DNA of 39,137 bases from Planctomycetales bacterium (GCA_027452145.1 DAIDHB010000309.1:1-39137), one strand, 5' to 3'; counted from the stretch's first letter, positions 1 to 7,276 are shown. Program-made: numbers and translations. The notes: generated by a model not told the origin, from the letters alone.

Positions 1-306
1 GCCGCCGCCGCGGCCGCGGCCGCCCTCGATCGCCGGAACCCCGCGCCGGTGTACCTGATCGCCGACGACCGTCCGGTGTCGCGCCGGGAGTATTATGCAA
101 CGGCTGCGCGGGTTATCGGGGCGCCCGAGCCTCGATTCGAGCCGCCGCGCCCGGGGAGCGTCGAGTCGACGCGGGACGCCACGAACAAGCGCGTCGCCAA
201 CCGCCGGATGAAGGCGGACCTGGGCGTCATCCTGCGTTATCCCGACATCACCACGGGCCTCGCGGCCGCGCTCGACGACGCCGGTCCGCAGAAACGAACC
301 CGCTGA
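1..306 (+). CDS. NAD(P)-dependent sugar epimerase/reductase (SDR family), 3' end only
   Basis: This is the C-terminal 101 residues of a protein that begins outside the window; the frame is open from base 1. The piece starts with an alanine run and continues VYLIADDRPVSRREYY, later ANKRV-like (TNKRVANRRMKADLG) and RYPDITTGL. In extended/atypical short-chain dehydrogenases this is the substrate-side C-terminal lobe: a 'vYNv.Dd.Pv.r.eyy' strand-helix, then a basic 'nKRv.N.rlk.eLg' segment and a 'yPd...Gl' helix. Those proteins act on nucleotide sugars or similar substrates in the cytoplasm. The Rossmann glycine motif and YxxxK are not in the window, so the exact substrate cannot be named. The stop codon lies inside the left end of a hairpin repeat that separates this gene from the convergent clpS. 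Family call is fairly secure, function is not. Confidence 0.75.
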   Translation, partial: AAAAAAAALDRRNPAPVYLIADDRPVSRREYYATAARVIGAPEPRFEPPRPGSVESTRDATNKRVANRRMKADLGVILRYPDITTGLAAALDDAGPQKRTR

Positions 307-458
307 TGCGGTCTGGCTCCCGGGAGGGCGAGGCTTCTGCCGAGCCTTCTTTCATGGCTCCCGGGAGGGCGGCGGGGCTTCTGCCGAGCCCTCCATCATG
401 GCTCGCCGGGAGGCTCGCCCTCCCGACCCGATCGGAAGGCACCAGCGGGCTCGTGAAT
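299..458. repeat. Hairpin repeat element, copy 1, in a convergent gene junction
   Basis: The element starts with CGCTGAT next to a GAACC and ends with CAGCGGGCTCGTGAAT, which is roughly its inverse. Inside, a unit beginning GGCTCCCGGGAGGGCG occurs twice in tandem (315-355 and 356-399), each followed by CTTCTGCCGAGCC. An inverted version follows at 400-428 (GGCTCGCC...CTCCCGAC). The same parts occur once at 2589-2700. It lies between two genes that point at each other and could fold into a long GC-rich hairpin, so a bidirectional terminator or a REP/MITE-like element are both reasonable readings. There is no coding capacity. Confidence 0.7.
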
Positions 459-469
459 GAGACACAGCC

Positions 470-811
470 TCAGCCCGGCGCCGGCTCGACGTAGCACCGC
501 AGCGGCCCCTTGGAGATCTGCATCCGAGGGTCGGGGCCATACGCGATGACCTGATCGCGCTTCAGCTCGGCGAGCTCCTTGTGCGTCGTGAAGACAACCG
601 CACGGCCGGTGTTGTGGATGCGCAGGGTCAATTCCTCCGCCTTCGGGACTGCGTGGCGGAAGATCTTGACCAGCAGCTCGATGACGTAGGGGAACGTGTG
701 CTCCTCGTCGTTGAGGATGACCACGTTGTACGGCGGCTGGCGCCGGGTCTGCTGCTCGGTCGTGACTTCCGGCTCGACGACGGCGCTGGCGGCCTGCTGT
801 TCGCCGGGCAT
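470..811 (-). CDS. clpS: ATP-dependent Clp protease adaptor ClpS
   Basis: ClpS binds the N-domain of ClpA/ClpC and hands over N-degron substrates to the Clp protease in the cytoplasm. The 113-residue product has the family core: PPYNVVILNDEEHTFPYVI (the N..D substrate-pocket strand and first helix), a helix ending near HNTGRAVV, and KELAELKRDQV, with a closing beta strand LRCYVEP. The length fits the family (about 100-110). I chose the ATG at 811 because GGGAG lies just upstream; the frame stays open to 886, but that extension is basic and unlike ClpS. The N-terminal 20 residues are Gln/Glu/Thr-rich and probably disordered, which is normal. The gene is divergent from the small gene at 975 and convergent with the SDR gene, separated from it by a hairpin repeat. 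No clpA or clpC is present here. Confidence 0.92.
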   Translation of the reverse strand: MPGEQQAASAVVEPEVTTEQQTRRQPPYNVVILNDEEHTFPYVIELLVKIFRHAVPKAEELTLRIHNTGRAVVFTTHKELAELKRDQVIAYGPDPRMQISKGPLRCYVEPAPG

Positions 812-859
812 GGGCAATGACTCCCGCGAGGTGAGGGTACGGATCCGGACGTCCTTTAG

Positions 860-887
860 TTTATACTCTATCTCACCGCGAGACAAA
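860..887 (-). promoter_or_regulatory. Possible sigma70-type promoter of clpS
   Basis: Read on the minus strand there is TTTGTC, 16 bases, then TATAAA, in an AT-rich patch that stands out from the surroundings. It lies about 50 bases upstream of the clpS start. Two copies of the palindrome CGGATCCG (840-847 and 890-897) flank it exactly 50 bases apart and could be operator sites. Confidence 0.4.
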
Positions 888-974
888 GTCGGATCCGGGC
901 GCCTCGCCCCGACGGCCGTCGCGGCGGGGAAACGAATTCGGTCGGATGTGGCGGGGCGGAGTCAGGGAGACGCG

Positions 975-1310
975 ATGAAGGAGATGACGTCCGGGGCGGC
1001 CTTGCGGCAGCTCCAGCAGGCGCAGGCGGGTTTGAAGAAGGCACGCCAGTTGATGAAGAACGCACGAGGCCAGGGGCCGGCCAGCCCGGCCGTGCTGAGG
1101 GCCGGCTGGGAGAGCCTCGCGCAGGCCAACCGGTTGATGTCGGAGATCCCCGTGGCGGCGGCCGACGAGGCCGTGATGACCCGGCAGCTCGCCGTCCAGC
1201 GGTATGCCACGGCGCTCCTGGTCCGGCTGCGCCGCCTGCTGCGCAACGAGGGGATCGACGCCGGGGATCTCGAGGACGACGACCGCCTGGACGAGACCTT
1301 CGAGGACTGA
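975..1310 (+). CDS. Small hypothetical protein
   Basis: A 111-residue protein I do not recognise. It starts at an ATG with AGGGAGA six bases upstream. The sequence is helical and charged: a first helix with ALRQLQQAQAGLKKARQLM, a middle helix (LAQANRLMSEIPVAAADEA), a third with RYATALLVRLRRLLR, and an acidic tail ending LEDDDRLDETFED. There is no signal peptide, membrane segment or cysteine. It looks like a small cytoplasmic helical-bundle protein. It ends four bases before the start of the rRNA methyltransferase gene, so the two are probably co-transcribed and translationally coupled; a link to ribosome biology is only inferred from that. Confidence 0.7.
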   Translation: MKEMTSGAALRQLQQAQAGLKKARQLMKNARGQGPASPAVLRAGWESLAQANRLMSEIPVAAADEAVMTRQLAVQRYATALLVRLRRLLRNEGIDAGDLEDDDRLDETFED

Positions 1311-1314
1311 CCGC

Positions 1315-2580
1315 ATGGCACGCCGGAGCCCGGTCCGCGGGGCCAGGGACGTCTCGCCGCGGGCGATCGTCCCCGACCGCAGCCTTACGCCCGAGGAAAA
1401 CCTGCCGACGATGGCGATCCGCTCGGCAGGGAACCACACTTTTGTCTTCCGCAAGATGGTCGAGGGCCCCGTGGGCGCCGCCGCGCCCAATCACGGCGAC
1501 CTGGTCCGCGTGGTCGACCGCGACGGCAAGGCGCTCGGCCATGCGCTCTACAACGGTCGCTCGCAGATCGCGCTGCGGTTCCTCTCGCGGGGGCCCGAGC
1601 CGCCCGACGCCGCCTTCTGGGCCCGCCGCATCGACGCCGCCGCCTCGCTGCGGCAGTCGCTGCTCGGCCTCGACGAGGCGACCGACGCCTATCGCGCGAT
1701 CCATGCCGAGGGGGATGGCCTGAGCGGCCTGATCGTCGACCGATTCGCCGACGTGCTCTCGGTCGAGGTCTTCAGCCTGGGGATGTACCAGCGGATCGGG
1801 CCGATCCTGGGGCTCTGCGCCGAGCGGCTGGGCACCTCCCATTATCGCGTCAATGTCGACGACCGCGTCGCCGCGCAGGAGGACTTCTCGGGCCGTCCGC
1901 TGGCCTCGCCGAAGCTGCCGCCGCGGGTGACGATCCACGAGCACGGCATCCGCTACCGCATCCACTTCGAGGAAGGGCACAAGACGGGCTTCTTCTGCGA
2001 CCAGCGCGACAACCGCCGCGAGCTGGCCCGGTTCTGCGCCGGCCGCTCGGTGCTGGACCTGTGCTGCTACACTGGCGGGTTCGGCCTCAATGCGCTGATC
2101 CGCGGCAAGGCGCGCGAGGTCACCTGTGTCGACCTCGACGAGAAGGCCGTCGCCCTGGCGAGGGAGAACGGCAACGCCAACCAGGTCCGGCTCGACGCGG
2201 TGCACGCGGACGCCTTCGGCTACATGCGGCAGATGGCGGCCAATTCGCGGAACTACGGCGTGATCGTGCTCGACCCACCCAAGCTGATCCCCGACCGCGA
2301 GGAGATCGCGCCCGGGAAGCGCAAGTACTTCGACCTGAATGTCCTGGCCATGAAGCTGGTCGAGCCCGGCGGGATCCTGGTCACCTGCTCGTGCTCGGGA
2401 TTGCTGCCGGCGGCCGACTTCCTGGGGATCCTCCGCGCGGCGTCGCGAACCGCCGGGCGCCCCGCGCAGCTCCTTGCGGTGACGGGCGCCTCGGCCGATC
2501 ATCCGGTCGCGATCGACACCCCCGAGGGCGCCTATCTCAAGGTGGCCTGGCTGCGCGTGGGCGAGCCCGCCGAGTCCTGA
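1315..2580 (+). CDS. Class I SAM-dependent rRNA methyltransferase, RlmI-like (23S rRNA m5C)
   Basis: A 421-residue enzyme of the RlmI/RlmK family, which methylates a cytosine of 23S rRNA using S-adenosylmethionine. Order of parts: a PUA-like N-terminal domain (HTFVFRKMVEG, GDLVRVVDRDGKALGHALY, RFLSR), a central EEHAD-type domain with VNVDDRVAAQEDF and the hallmark EEGHKTGFFCDQRDNR near residue 220, then the Rossmann fold with SAM loop VLDLCCYTGGFGLNAL, acidic VDLDEKAV, the LDPPKL motif near residue 320 and a TCSCSGLL motif supplying the cysteine. Length matches the family (about 390-400). The ATG at 1315 is used because it follows the upstream stop by four bases; a later ATG at 1411 would cut into the PUA-like start. 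A hairpin repeat follows the stop. The exact target base is inferred from the family. Confidence 0.9.
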   Translation: MARRSPVRGARDVSPRAIVPDRSLTPEENLPTMAIRSAGNHTFVFRKMVEGPVGAAAPNHGDLVRVVDRDGKALGHALYNGRSQIALRFLSRGPEPPDAAFWARRIDAAASLRQSLLGLDEATDAYRAIHAEGDGLSGLIVDRFADVLSVEVFSLGMYQRIGPILGLCAERLGTSHYRVNVDDRVAAQEDFSGRPLASPKLPPRVTIHEHGIRYRIHFEEGHKTGFFCDQRDNRRELARFCAGRSVLDLCCYTGGFGLNALIRGKAREVTCVDLDEKAVALARENGNANQVRLDAVHADAFGYMRQMAANSRNYGVIVLDPPKLIPDREEIAPGKRKYFDLNVLAMKLVEPGGILVTCSCSGLLPAADFLGILRAASRTAGRPAQLLAVTGASADHPVAIDTPEGAYLKVAWLRVGEPAES

Positions 2581-2588
2581 TACACGGA

Positions 2589-2700
2589 CCCGCTGATTCT
2601 GTCTGGTTTCGGGAGGGCGAGGTTCCGGCCGAGCCTTCTCTCGCGGCTCGGCAGGAGCCTCGACCTCCCGACGCGATCGGAACATCAGCGGGCTCGTGAA
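2589..2700. repeat. Hairpin repeat element, copy 2, in a convergent gene junction
   Basis: The ends are perfect 9-base inverted repeats (CCCGCTGAT at 2589-2597, ATCAGCGGG at 2684-2692), extended imperfectly outwards. Inside are 26-base arms at 2610-2635 and 2645-2670 that pair with about three mismatches around a 9-base loop. It shares end sequences and arms with 299-458 but has a single unit. Again it sits between two converging genes (stops at 2580 and 2741). A transcript from either side would form a very stable stem, so it may work as a bidirectional terminator. Confidence 0.72.
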
Positions 2701-2740
2701 TCCGGCGCAGGGACGCCCGGCGGCCCGCGAGCCGCCCGGC

Positions 2741-3397
2741 TCAATGGCCGGTCTGCGAGTTCGGCGCGTCGACGGCCTTCGACTGCGGCGAGCCGGCCTG
2801 GCGGAGGAAGATCGACAGCACGACCATCGAGCCCAGCGACAGGAACTCGCTCTGGTAGTTCTGGAACGACTGGAACCAGAAGGTTGGCGTGCCGAGGAAT
2901 CCCGCCAGCGAAACCGGCGACTGGCCCTGCCGGGCCATCTGGTCGTTGTAGTCCAGCCGCCCCCCGACCGCGTGGAGCAAAAACGACAGCGCGAACAGGG
3001 CCAGGAAGGCCAGCGGGAGCGAGTTTGCGTAGAGCGTGCGGACCCATCCCCCCCGCCGCGCCGGCCAGGGGGTGTTCGGTCCGGGTGGCCGATCCGGCTT
3101 CGGGCCTCCGCCAGGGTCGTGCGGCTTCTTCGAAACGGCCGAGCCCTTCTGGATCAGAAAGATGGCCAGGACGACGTTTGCTCCCATCTGGAGGAATTCG
3201 CTCTCCCAGTTCTCGAAGATGGCCTCGATGTTGTGGCCCGTGGCGAGGTAGCCCGGGTAGTCCACCGGCGCGCCGCCCTGGCGGGACCGCTGCTGGTTGT
3301 ACACGGCCCGCCCCGCGATCGTCTGGCCCAGCAGGAAGACGGCGAACAGCCCGAACAGGACGATCGACAGCCCGTTGTCCCGGAAAATCCGCGGCAT
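2741..3397 (-). CDS. Duplicated membrane protein, DUF6766-like
   Basis: A 218-residue integral membrane protein made of two similar halves. Each half has a leading hydrophobic helix (SIVLFGLFAVFLLGQTIAG; PLAFLALFALSFLLHAVGG), a short loop with YN-Q/D-R-Q-G and 'GYL/GFLGT', a stretch with NWESEFLQMG or NYQSEFLSLG, and a second helix (NVVLAIFLIQKGSA; SMVVLSIFLRQAGSP). A Pro/Gly-rich loop near residues 95-115 joins them. Four membrane segments are therefore likely. The pattern matches small membrane proteins annotated as DUF6766, whose function is unknown. It lies downstream of the TerC-family gene on the same strand, 79 bases away, and may share its transcript. The ATG at 3397 is preceded by GGAGGGGAGC. 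Confidence 0.8.
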   Translation of the reverse strand: MPRIFRDNGLSIVLFGLFAVFLLGQTIAGRAVYNQQRSRQGGAPVDYPGYLATGHNIEAIFENWESEFLQMGANVVLAIFLIQKGSAVSKKPHDPGGGPKPDRPPGPNTPWPARRGGWVRTLYANSLPLAFLALFALSFLLHAVGGRLDYNDQMARQGQSPVSLAGFLGTPTFWFQSFQNYQSEFLSLGSMVVLSIFLRQAGSPQSKAVDAPNSQTGH

Positions 3398-3476
3398 GCT
3401 CCCCTCCTCTCTCGACGATCCGCGCCAGCCGATGCGAGCGAGGCCGCCTGGCGTTAGCCGGGTTCCATCCGCGCAA

Positions 3477-4130
3477 TCACCCCGGGGCGGATCCTGTGGG
3501 CGCCGGGGATGTCGCCAGCGCGGTCACCCGCGCGGCAGGGTCGCCCGACTCGCTGGCCACCTCGCGCCAGATCATCCCGGCGGCCGTGATCGCCAGCATC
3601 AGGGCCCCGGCGTAGGCGATCCACCGGAACCGTGACATGAGCGAGGAAATCCCCGCGCTGAAGGCGAACAGGATTAGCCCGGAGATCGCCAGGCCGAGCC
3701 CCATGCGCACCGGATCCGACCGGCAGACGCTGGCGACGGCGAGGACGTTGTCGAAGCTCATCGCGAGGTTCGCCAGCGCGATGCGGACGATCGAGGCGCC
3801 GGCGCCGGACGAGGCGGAATCCTCGCCCGAGCCGACCGCGGCCTCCGCGCCGGCCTCCTCGTGCGCGAGCTTGCCTGCGATCCCCAGGAGCAGCACGGCG
3901 CCGATGATTCGCAGGCCCGGCACGCGGAGCAAACGCGAGATCACCAGCGTGAATCCAGCCTGCATCGCGACGGCCAGGCTGCCGCCCCAGAGGACCACCC
4001 GCCTCCGCTGACGCGCCGGCAGGTGGTGCGCGGCCAGCGCGATGACGACCGCGTTATCTCCCGAGAGTGCCACGTTGATCAGGGCGATTTGAAGGATCGA
4101 GAAGGCGTATTGCAGCGACGTTGAATCCAA
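3477..4130 (-). CDS. TerC/YjbE-family integral membrane protein (metal-ion exporter-like)
   Basis: A 217-residue polytopic inner-membrane protein of the TerC superfamily, members of which export Mn(II) or help metalate exported enzymes. The two family signatures are present: NVALSGDNAVVIAL near residue 20 and NLAMSFDNVLAVA in the second half; each carries the S-x-D-N acidic motif in a membrane helix. About six to seven hydrophobic segments alternate with a hydrophilic loop (HEEAGAEAAVGSGEDS). No ATG lies near the start of homology. I chose TTG at 4130 because GGAG lies seven bases before it; the frame runs open to 4295 but that part is Pro/Arg-rich and not family-like. An uncertain start is the main weakness. 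DUF6766-like membrane gene follows. Confidence 0.85.
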   Translation of the reverse strand: MDSTSLQYAFSILQIALINVALSGDNAVVIALAAHHLPARQRRRVVLWGGSLAVAMQAGFTLVISRLLRVPGLRIIGAVLLLGIAGKLAHEEAGAEAAVGSGEDSASSGAGASIVRIALANLAMSFDNVLAVASVCRSDPVRMGLGLAISGLILFAFSAGISSLMSRFRWIAYAGALMLAITAAGMIWREVASESGDPAARVTALATSPAPTGSAPG

Positions 4131-4664
4131 GGTGCAGCTCCACTGCGATCGCTCGCGCGGCAGCCGCGGCGGGCCGGGACTGGCCCGGGACGTCCGGCGG
4201 GTCGAGAGAAGGGTAGTCGCAATCGCGGTGCCGTACCGCCGGGGGAAAGGCGGAACGCGGGGAATCGCGAGCCCGACCCGCTCGCCCCGCCCCATCGATT
4301 ACCGCTGATGTGCATTAGCGTGCGCAATCCAGAGAAAAAACGTTCACGTTGGGATTGCTCGATGCCGGGCGAGGCCCGGGCGCGGGGATTCCGGGGCCGG
4401 AGACGACACCGATATCGGGGAGGCGAGGAGAGGCCGACGGGTCTTGCAGGTGAATTGCTTGATTCCGACGCGCCTTGCCGAGGGGTGGCCCGCGGAGAGG
4501 CCGAGGACCGCCGATCCATCCCGGCCCGTCCCGCCCGTCGTCGGAGCCGGGTCCGTCCGCCGATCCCGCCGGCGCGGGCGGCCTCGTCGCGACCGTCGGG
4601 CCGCGCACTGGCCCGATCGAGGCGGCGGACCTGCGGCGGTCGGCGATCCTGGATCATCCGATCG
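4131..4664. other. 534-base intergenic stretch upstream of the TerC gene
   Basis: No convincing gene is found on either strand. The only clear structure is the nested palindrome at 4324-4358, described separately. I looked for a yybP-ykoY manganese riboswitch, which often precedes TerC-type genes, and could not assemble its conserved core. Confidence 0.5.
4324..4358. promoter_or_regulatory. Nested palindrome, candidate operator or RNA hairpin
   Basis: GCAATCC at 4324-4330 and GGATTGC at 4352-4358 are exact inverse copies. Between them lies a second palindrome, AACGT-TC-ACGTT at 4339-4350, next to an A6 run. It is about 200 bases upstream of the TerC-family start and outside any gene. Whether it acts as DNA operator or folded RNA cannot be told from the sequence. 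Confidence 0.4.
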
Positions 4665-4952
4665 TCATGCGCTGCACGCCTTGCAAGGTCGGACCGCCTG
4701 GGCGAGGGCCTCGAGCGCCGCCTCGGCGTCGGGGCCTTCCGCCACCAGCTCCATGCGCGAGCCGCATTCCGTCACCATGATCATCATGTCGCGCATGCTC
4801 CGGCCGTTGTAGCGCCGTCCCTCGTGGATCACCCAGACATCCGATCGGAATTGACCGGCCAGGCAGATGAACTCGGCTGCCGTCCTCATGCGCAGTCCGA
4901 AAGCATCCTCGGTCTGCACCTCCCGCCGTGCGATGGGACCGATCTGGTCCAT
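4665..4952 (-). CDS. HPr-fold protein lacking the phospho-accepting histidine (Crh-like)
   Basis: A 95-residue protein that aligns along its length with HPr, the PTS phosphocarrier (about 85-90 residues). Matching parts are the first strand, the active-site segment DAFGLRMRTAAEFICLA, FRSDVWVIHEGRRYNGRSM, and AEGPDAEAALEALAQAV. In HPr the active-site segment reads G-L-H-A-R-P-A; here the histidine is Arg21, although Arg23 is kept. The serine equivalent to HPr Ser46 is present (Ser52 in NGRS). It therefore cannot carry phosphate from enzyme I in the usual way, but could be a target of an HPr kinase, like Bacillus Crh. The ATG at 4952 has AGGA eight bases upstream; an ATG at 4961 overlaps the stop of the BON gene as ATGA and is an alternative giving three more residues. 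It is co-transcribed with the BON gene. Confidence 0.82.
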   Translation of the reverse strand: MDQIGPIARREVQTEDAFGLRMRTAAEFICLAGQFRSDVWVIHEGRRYNGRSMRDMMIMVTECGSRMELVAEGPDAEAALEALAQAVRPCKACSA

Positions 4953-4957
4953 GGCTG

Positions 4958-5308
4958 TCATCCTTTCTTGCTCGAGTCGTCGCCGGCCGCGTCGGCAGGG
5001 GTCGTGGGATGTACCGAAATCGCCGTCTCGGCGCCTTTCCCTTCCCGGCCGCTCTCGGATGCGGCGCGCACCTCGATCTCGTTGACGACGGACTGAACCC
5101 CCTGGATCCGGCCCGTCAGCTCCTGGGCCACCTGCTTGATGTAGCGCGAGCTCACGCGACCTCGCAGCATCAGCACCCCGTGATGATAGGTACTGGTCAC
5201 CCGCCTCAGCTCGAAATACGCGCTGCGCGTCAGGATGTCGCCAGCCCGCCGGATCACCTCCAGCGCCAGCTCGTCCTCGGTGTGCTCGGCATGACGGTAG
5301 GCTTCCAC
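4958..5308 (-). CDS. BON-domain protein
   Basis: A 116-residue protein with one BON domain (residues about 10-82): an N-terminal helix (DELALEVIRRAGDIL), strands YFELRRVTSTYHHGVLMLRGRV, a helix YIKQVAQELTGRIQGVQSV, and the closing strand VVNEIEV. BON domains bind membranes or phospholipids in OsmY-like proteins and occur in secretin-related proteins. No signal peptide is visible, so a cytoplasmic location is more likely than periplasmic. The C-terminal 30 residues are polar (SGREGKGAETA) and probably flexible. The gene is first of a pair with the HPr-like gene; stop and the alternative start overlap. No direct evidence of its ligand. Confidence 0.82.
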   Translation of the reverse strand: MEAYRHAEHTEDELALEVIRRAGDILTRSAYFELRRVTSTYHHGVLMLRGRVSSRYIKQVAQELTGRIQGVQSVVNEIEVRAASESGREGKGAETAISVHPTTPADAAGDDSSKKG

Positions 5309-6193
5309 CTGGCGGCCTCCGCGTTGGGATTATCGCATCCGGACGGATCGCGAGCGCAGCGCGATCCCGGCCGGTCCGCCCGCGGCATAACGGCGGACAG
5401 GCCATGAGCGCAGCCGATCGACCGGCCGCCGGTCGGATGAACGGCGATTCCGGCCGCCGGGCGCGGGGTTCGACCGACCCGGTCGAGATGTGTCAGCGGA
5501 ATTGTGCTAACCCCAGCGGCAGGGGGTACGAAGGAGAACCCTGTGGCATGGCTCGCTTCGACTCGCCTGATCCATGATGCGGCCTCTTCCCGAGAGATGC
5601 TCGGCTTGTCCGCTCCGCGGTCGCGCCGATGTCAGGCTCGGATCCTCAACCCCGCGCGACGCCGGTTCCGGTCGGCCGCCGAACGGGGGGTGATGACCAC
5701 CATTATGCGACATTGCGCGGTGAAATCCAGCCCCTACTTACCCGGGCAAGGATCAACCGGCCTGGCCGCGCGGGAGCGGGCATTCCCGCATCAGCGACAT
5801 CGTCCGCCATCTGGCGTCGGTTTGTCCGCCGGGCGCATCCGGTCAGTGTCGAGCTTCGGCAAGGTAACCCCCTCAGCCTGGGACGGGTTTGCGGGACCTT
5901 GCGGGGCTTCCGCCAACAACGGCCCGGAACCGGTCGCTCAGTCACCGAGGAGGCACGACTTATCAAGACCATACACGCGACGGCCCCGACGCGCCCGGTG
6001 GAGCAACGGCGGTTGCGCTCGGATTCGGATTCTGATCCTGATCTGATAAGTGCATCCGCATAGAGATCCGCGCGCCCGCGATTGAGGCGGCACGGGATTC
6101 GCTGCTGTGTGCGCCGACGGCTAATCGCCGGCGCGACCCCGTACTCCGCCGCGGGGTCCGTCCCCTTCTACGATCCCATCCGGATACGATCCG
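5309..6193. other. 885-base stretch without a recognisable gene
   Basis: Frames are open here on both strands (for example 5504-6046 plus), but their translations are Arg/Pro/Ser-rich with no domain pattern and no good ribosome site, so I do not call a gene. The stretch lies between divergent genes (BON and EcsC) and should hold their promoters. It contains a short hexamer repeat at 6022-6045. I see nothing else in it. Confidence 0.5.
6022..6045 (+). repeat. Four tandem GATNNN hexamers
   Basis: GATTCG, GATTCT, GATCCT and GATCTG follow one another directly, about 150 bases before the EcsC start. It is a short simple repeat, possibly slippage-prone; no role is evident. Confidence 0.5.
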
Positions 6194-7255
6194 ATGAAGA
6201 AACCGAGCCGCAAATCCCGCCCGTCGCTGACGGAGTACGAGGCCGGGCAGGTCGAGCAGATCGCCGCGTGGAAGTCCGAGCCGCCCAATCCCCTCTCCGA
6301 GCTGTGGCAGATGGCCGCGAAGCCGGTCGGGAAGGCGATCGGCCTGGTGATCCCCAACGTGGTCGCCCGGGTGGCGATCGAGCGGATCGACGACGCGGCC
6401 GACTTGCTGGCCGGCCAGGAGGACATCAAGCGCAAGGCCGGCGTCGGCGACCTGGCCGAGCTGCGCGATCGGCCGCTGGAGGAGTCCGATGCCATGACCC
6501 GCCGGGTCAGCCTGGCGGCGCAGGCGCTGGCCACCGCCGAGGGCGCCGCCACCGGCGCCGGGGGCGTGTTCACGACACTGATCGACATCCCGCTGCTATT
6601 CGGCCTGGCGCTGCGGACCGTGCGCAAGATCGGCCACTGCTACGGCTACGCCCTCGATGACAGGCAGGGCCGAAGCTTCGTCATCGGCATCATGGTGACC
6701 GCCCTGTCGGGCTCGCTCCAGGATCGGCGCGAGCGGCTCGATCGGCTCCGCGAGCTCGAGGACATGCTGGTCGACGAGACCGAGGAGGAGCTGGTCGTCC
6801 AGGAGGTGCTCTCGATCCTCTTCCAGCTCGAGGCGTTCGAGGAGGTGCCGGGCCTCGGGGCGGTCTCGGGGGCCGTGCTGAACCTGGTGATGGTCAACCG
6901 GGTCGCCCTCACGGCCCGGCGGGTATTCCAGGAGCGGCGGCTTCGCGACGCCGGCAAGATCCAGGAGATCGAGCCGGCCGAGGCCACGCCCCGCGCGCTG
7001 GCCGGAGGGTTCTCCGGCGTGCTGAGCCGGCTGGCGTACTCGGGCTGCTACGTCGTCGGCTATGGCGCCGCGATACCAGTCTTCGCCGCGACGGCCCTGG
7101 CCGGGCCGTTGATGGACAACCCGTTAACTCGCGGGGTCCGCGACGGCGTCAGTGCGGCCGCCCAGAGTGCCGGCCGATCGCTCGATCGGGCTCGATCGGC
7201 CGCCGGATCCATTCGACCGCGCCGACGATCGGCATCGGCTCCCCTGCCCGCCTGA
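6194..7255 (+). CDS. EcsC-family protein
   Basis: A 353-residue protein matching the EcsC family. In Bacillus, ecsC follows an ABC exporter, but most family members stand alone and their biochemical role is unknown. Visible features: a polar N-terminus (MKKPSRKSRPSLTEYEAGQ), helix-rich body with ALATAEGAATGAGGVFTTLIDIPLLFGLALRTVRKIGHCYGY (the family's Ala/Gly-rich membrane-associating segment), an acidic helical region (LRELEDMLVDETEEELVVQ), a GLGAVSGAVLNLVMVNRVALTARRVFQERRL segment typical of the family, and a hydrophobic stretch near residue 290. The C-terminus is Ala/Arg/Ser-rich. The start ATG lies after CGATCC with no strong ribosome site. It is convergent with the DinB gene, only 21 bases apart. 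Confidence 0.85.
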   Translation: MKKPSRKSRPSLTEYEAGQVEQIAAWKSEPPNPLSELWQMAAKPVGKAIGLVIPNVVARVAIERIDDAADLLAGQEDIKRKAGVGDLAELRDRPLEESDAMTRRVSLAAQALATAEGAATGAGGVFTTLIDIPLLFGLALRTVRKIGHCYGYALDDRQGRSFVIGIMVTALSGSLQDRRERLDRLRELEDMLVDETEEELVVQEVLSILFQLEAFEEVPGLGAVSGAVLNLVMVNRVALTARRVFQERRLRDAGKIQEIEPAEATPRALAGGFSGVLSRLAYSGCYVVGYGAAIPVFAATALAGPLMDNPLTRGVRDGVSAAAQSAGRSLDRARSAAGSIRPRRRSASAPLPA

Positions 7256-7276
7256 GCCGGCCAATCGACCATCGCG

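Noticed and set aside
868..2685. Long minus-strand frame over the rRNA methyltransferase
   Set aside because: It is the antisense of a strong family match; translation is Arg/Pro/Asp-rich without domain pattern.
4131..4310. yybP-ykoY manganese riboswitch before the TerC gene
   Set aside because: Only GC-rich stems are visible; the conserved loop sequences could not be found.
5504..6063. Two plus-strand frames in the 5.3-6.2 kb gap
   Set aside because: No family pattern and no ribosome site; ends in a simple DSDSDP repeat from GAT hexamers.
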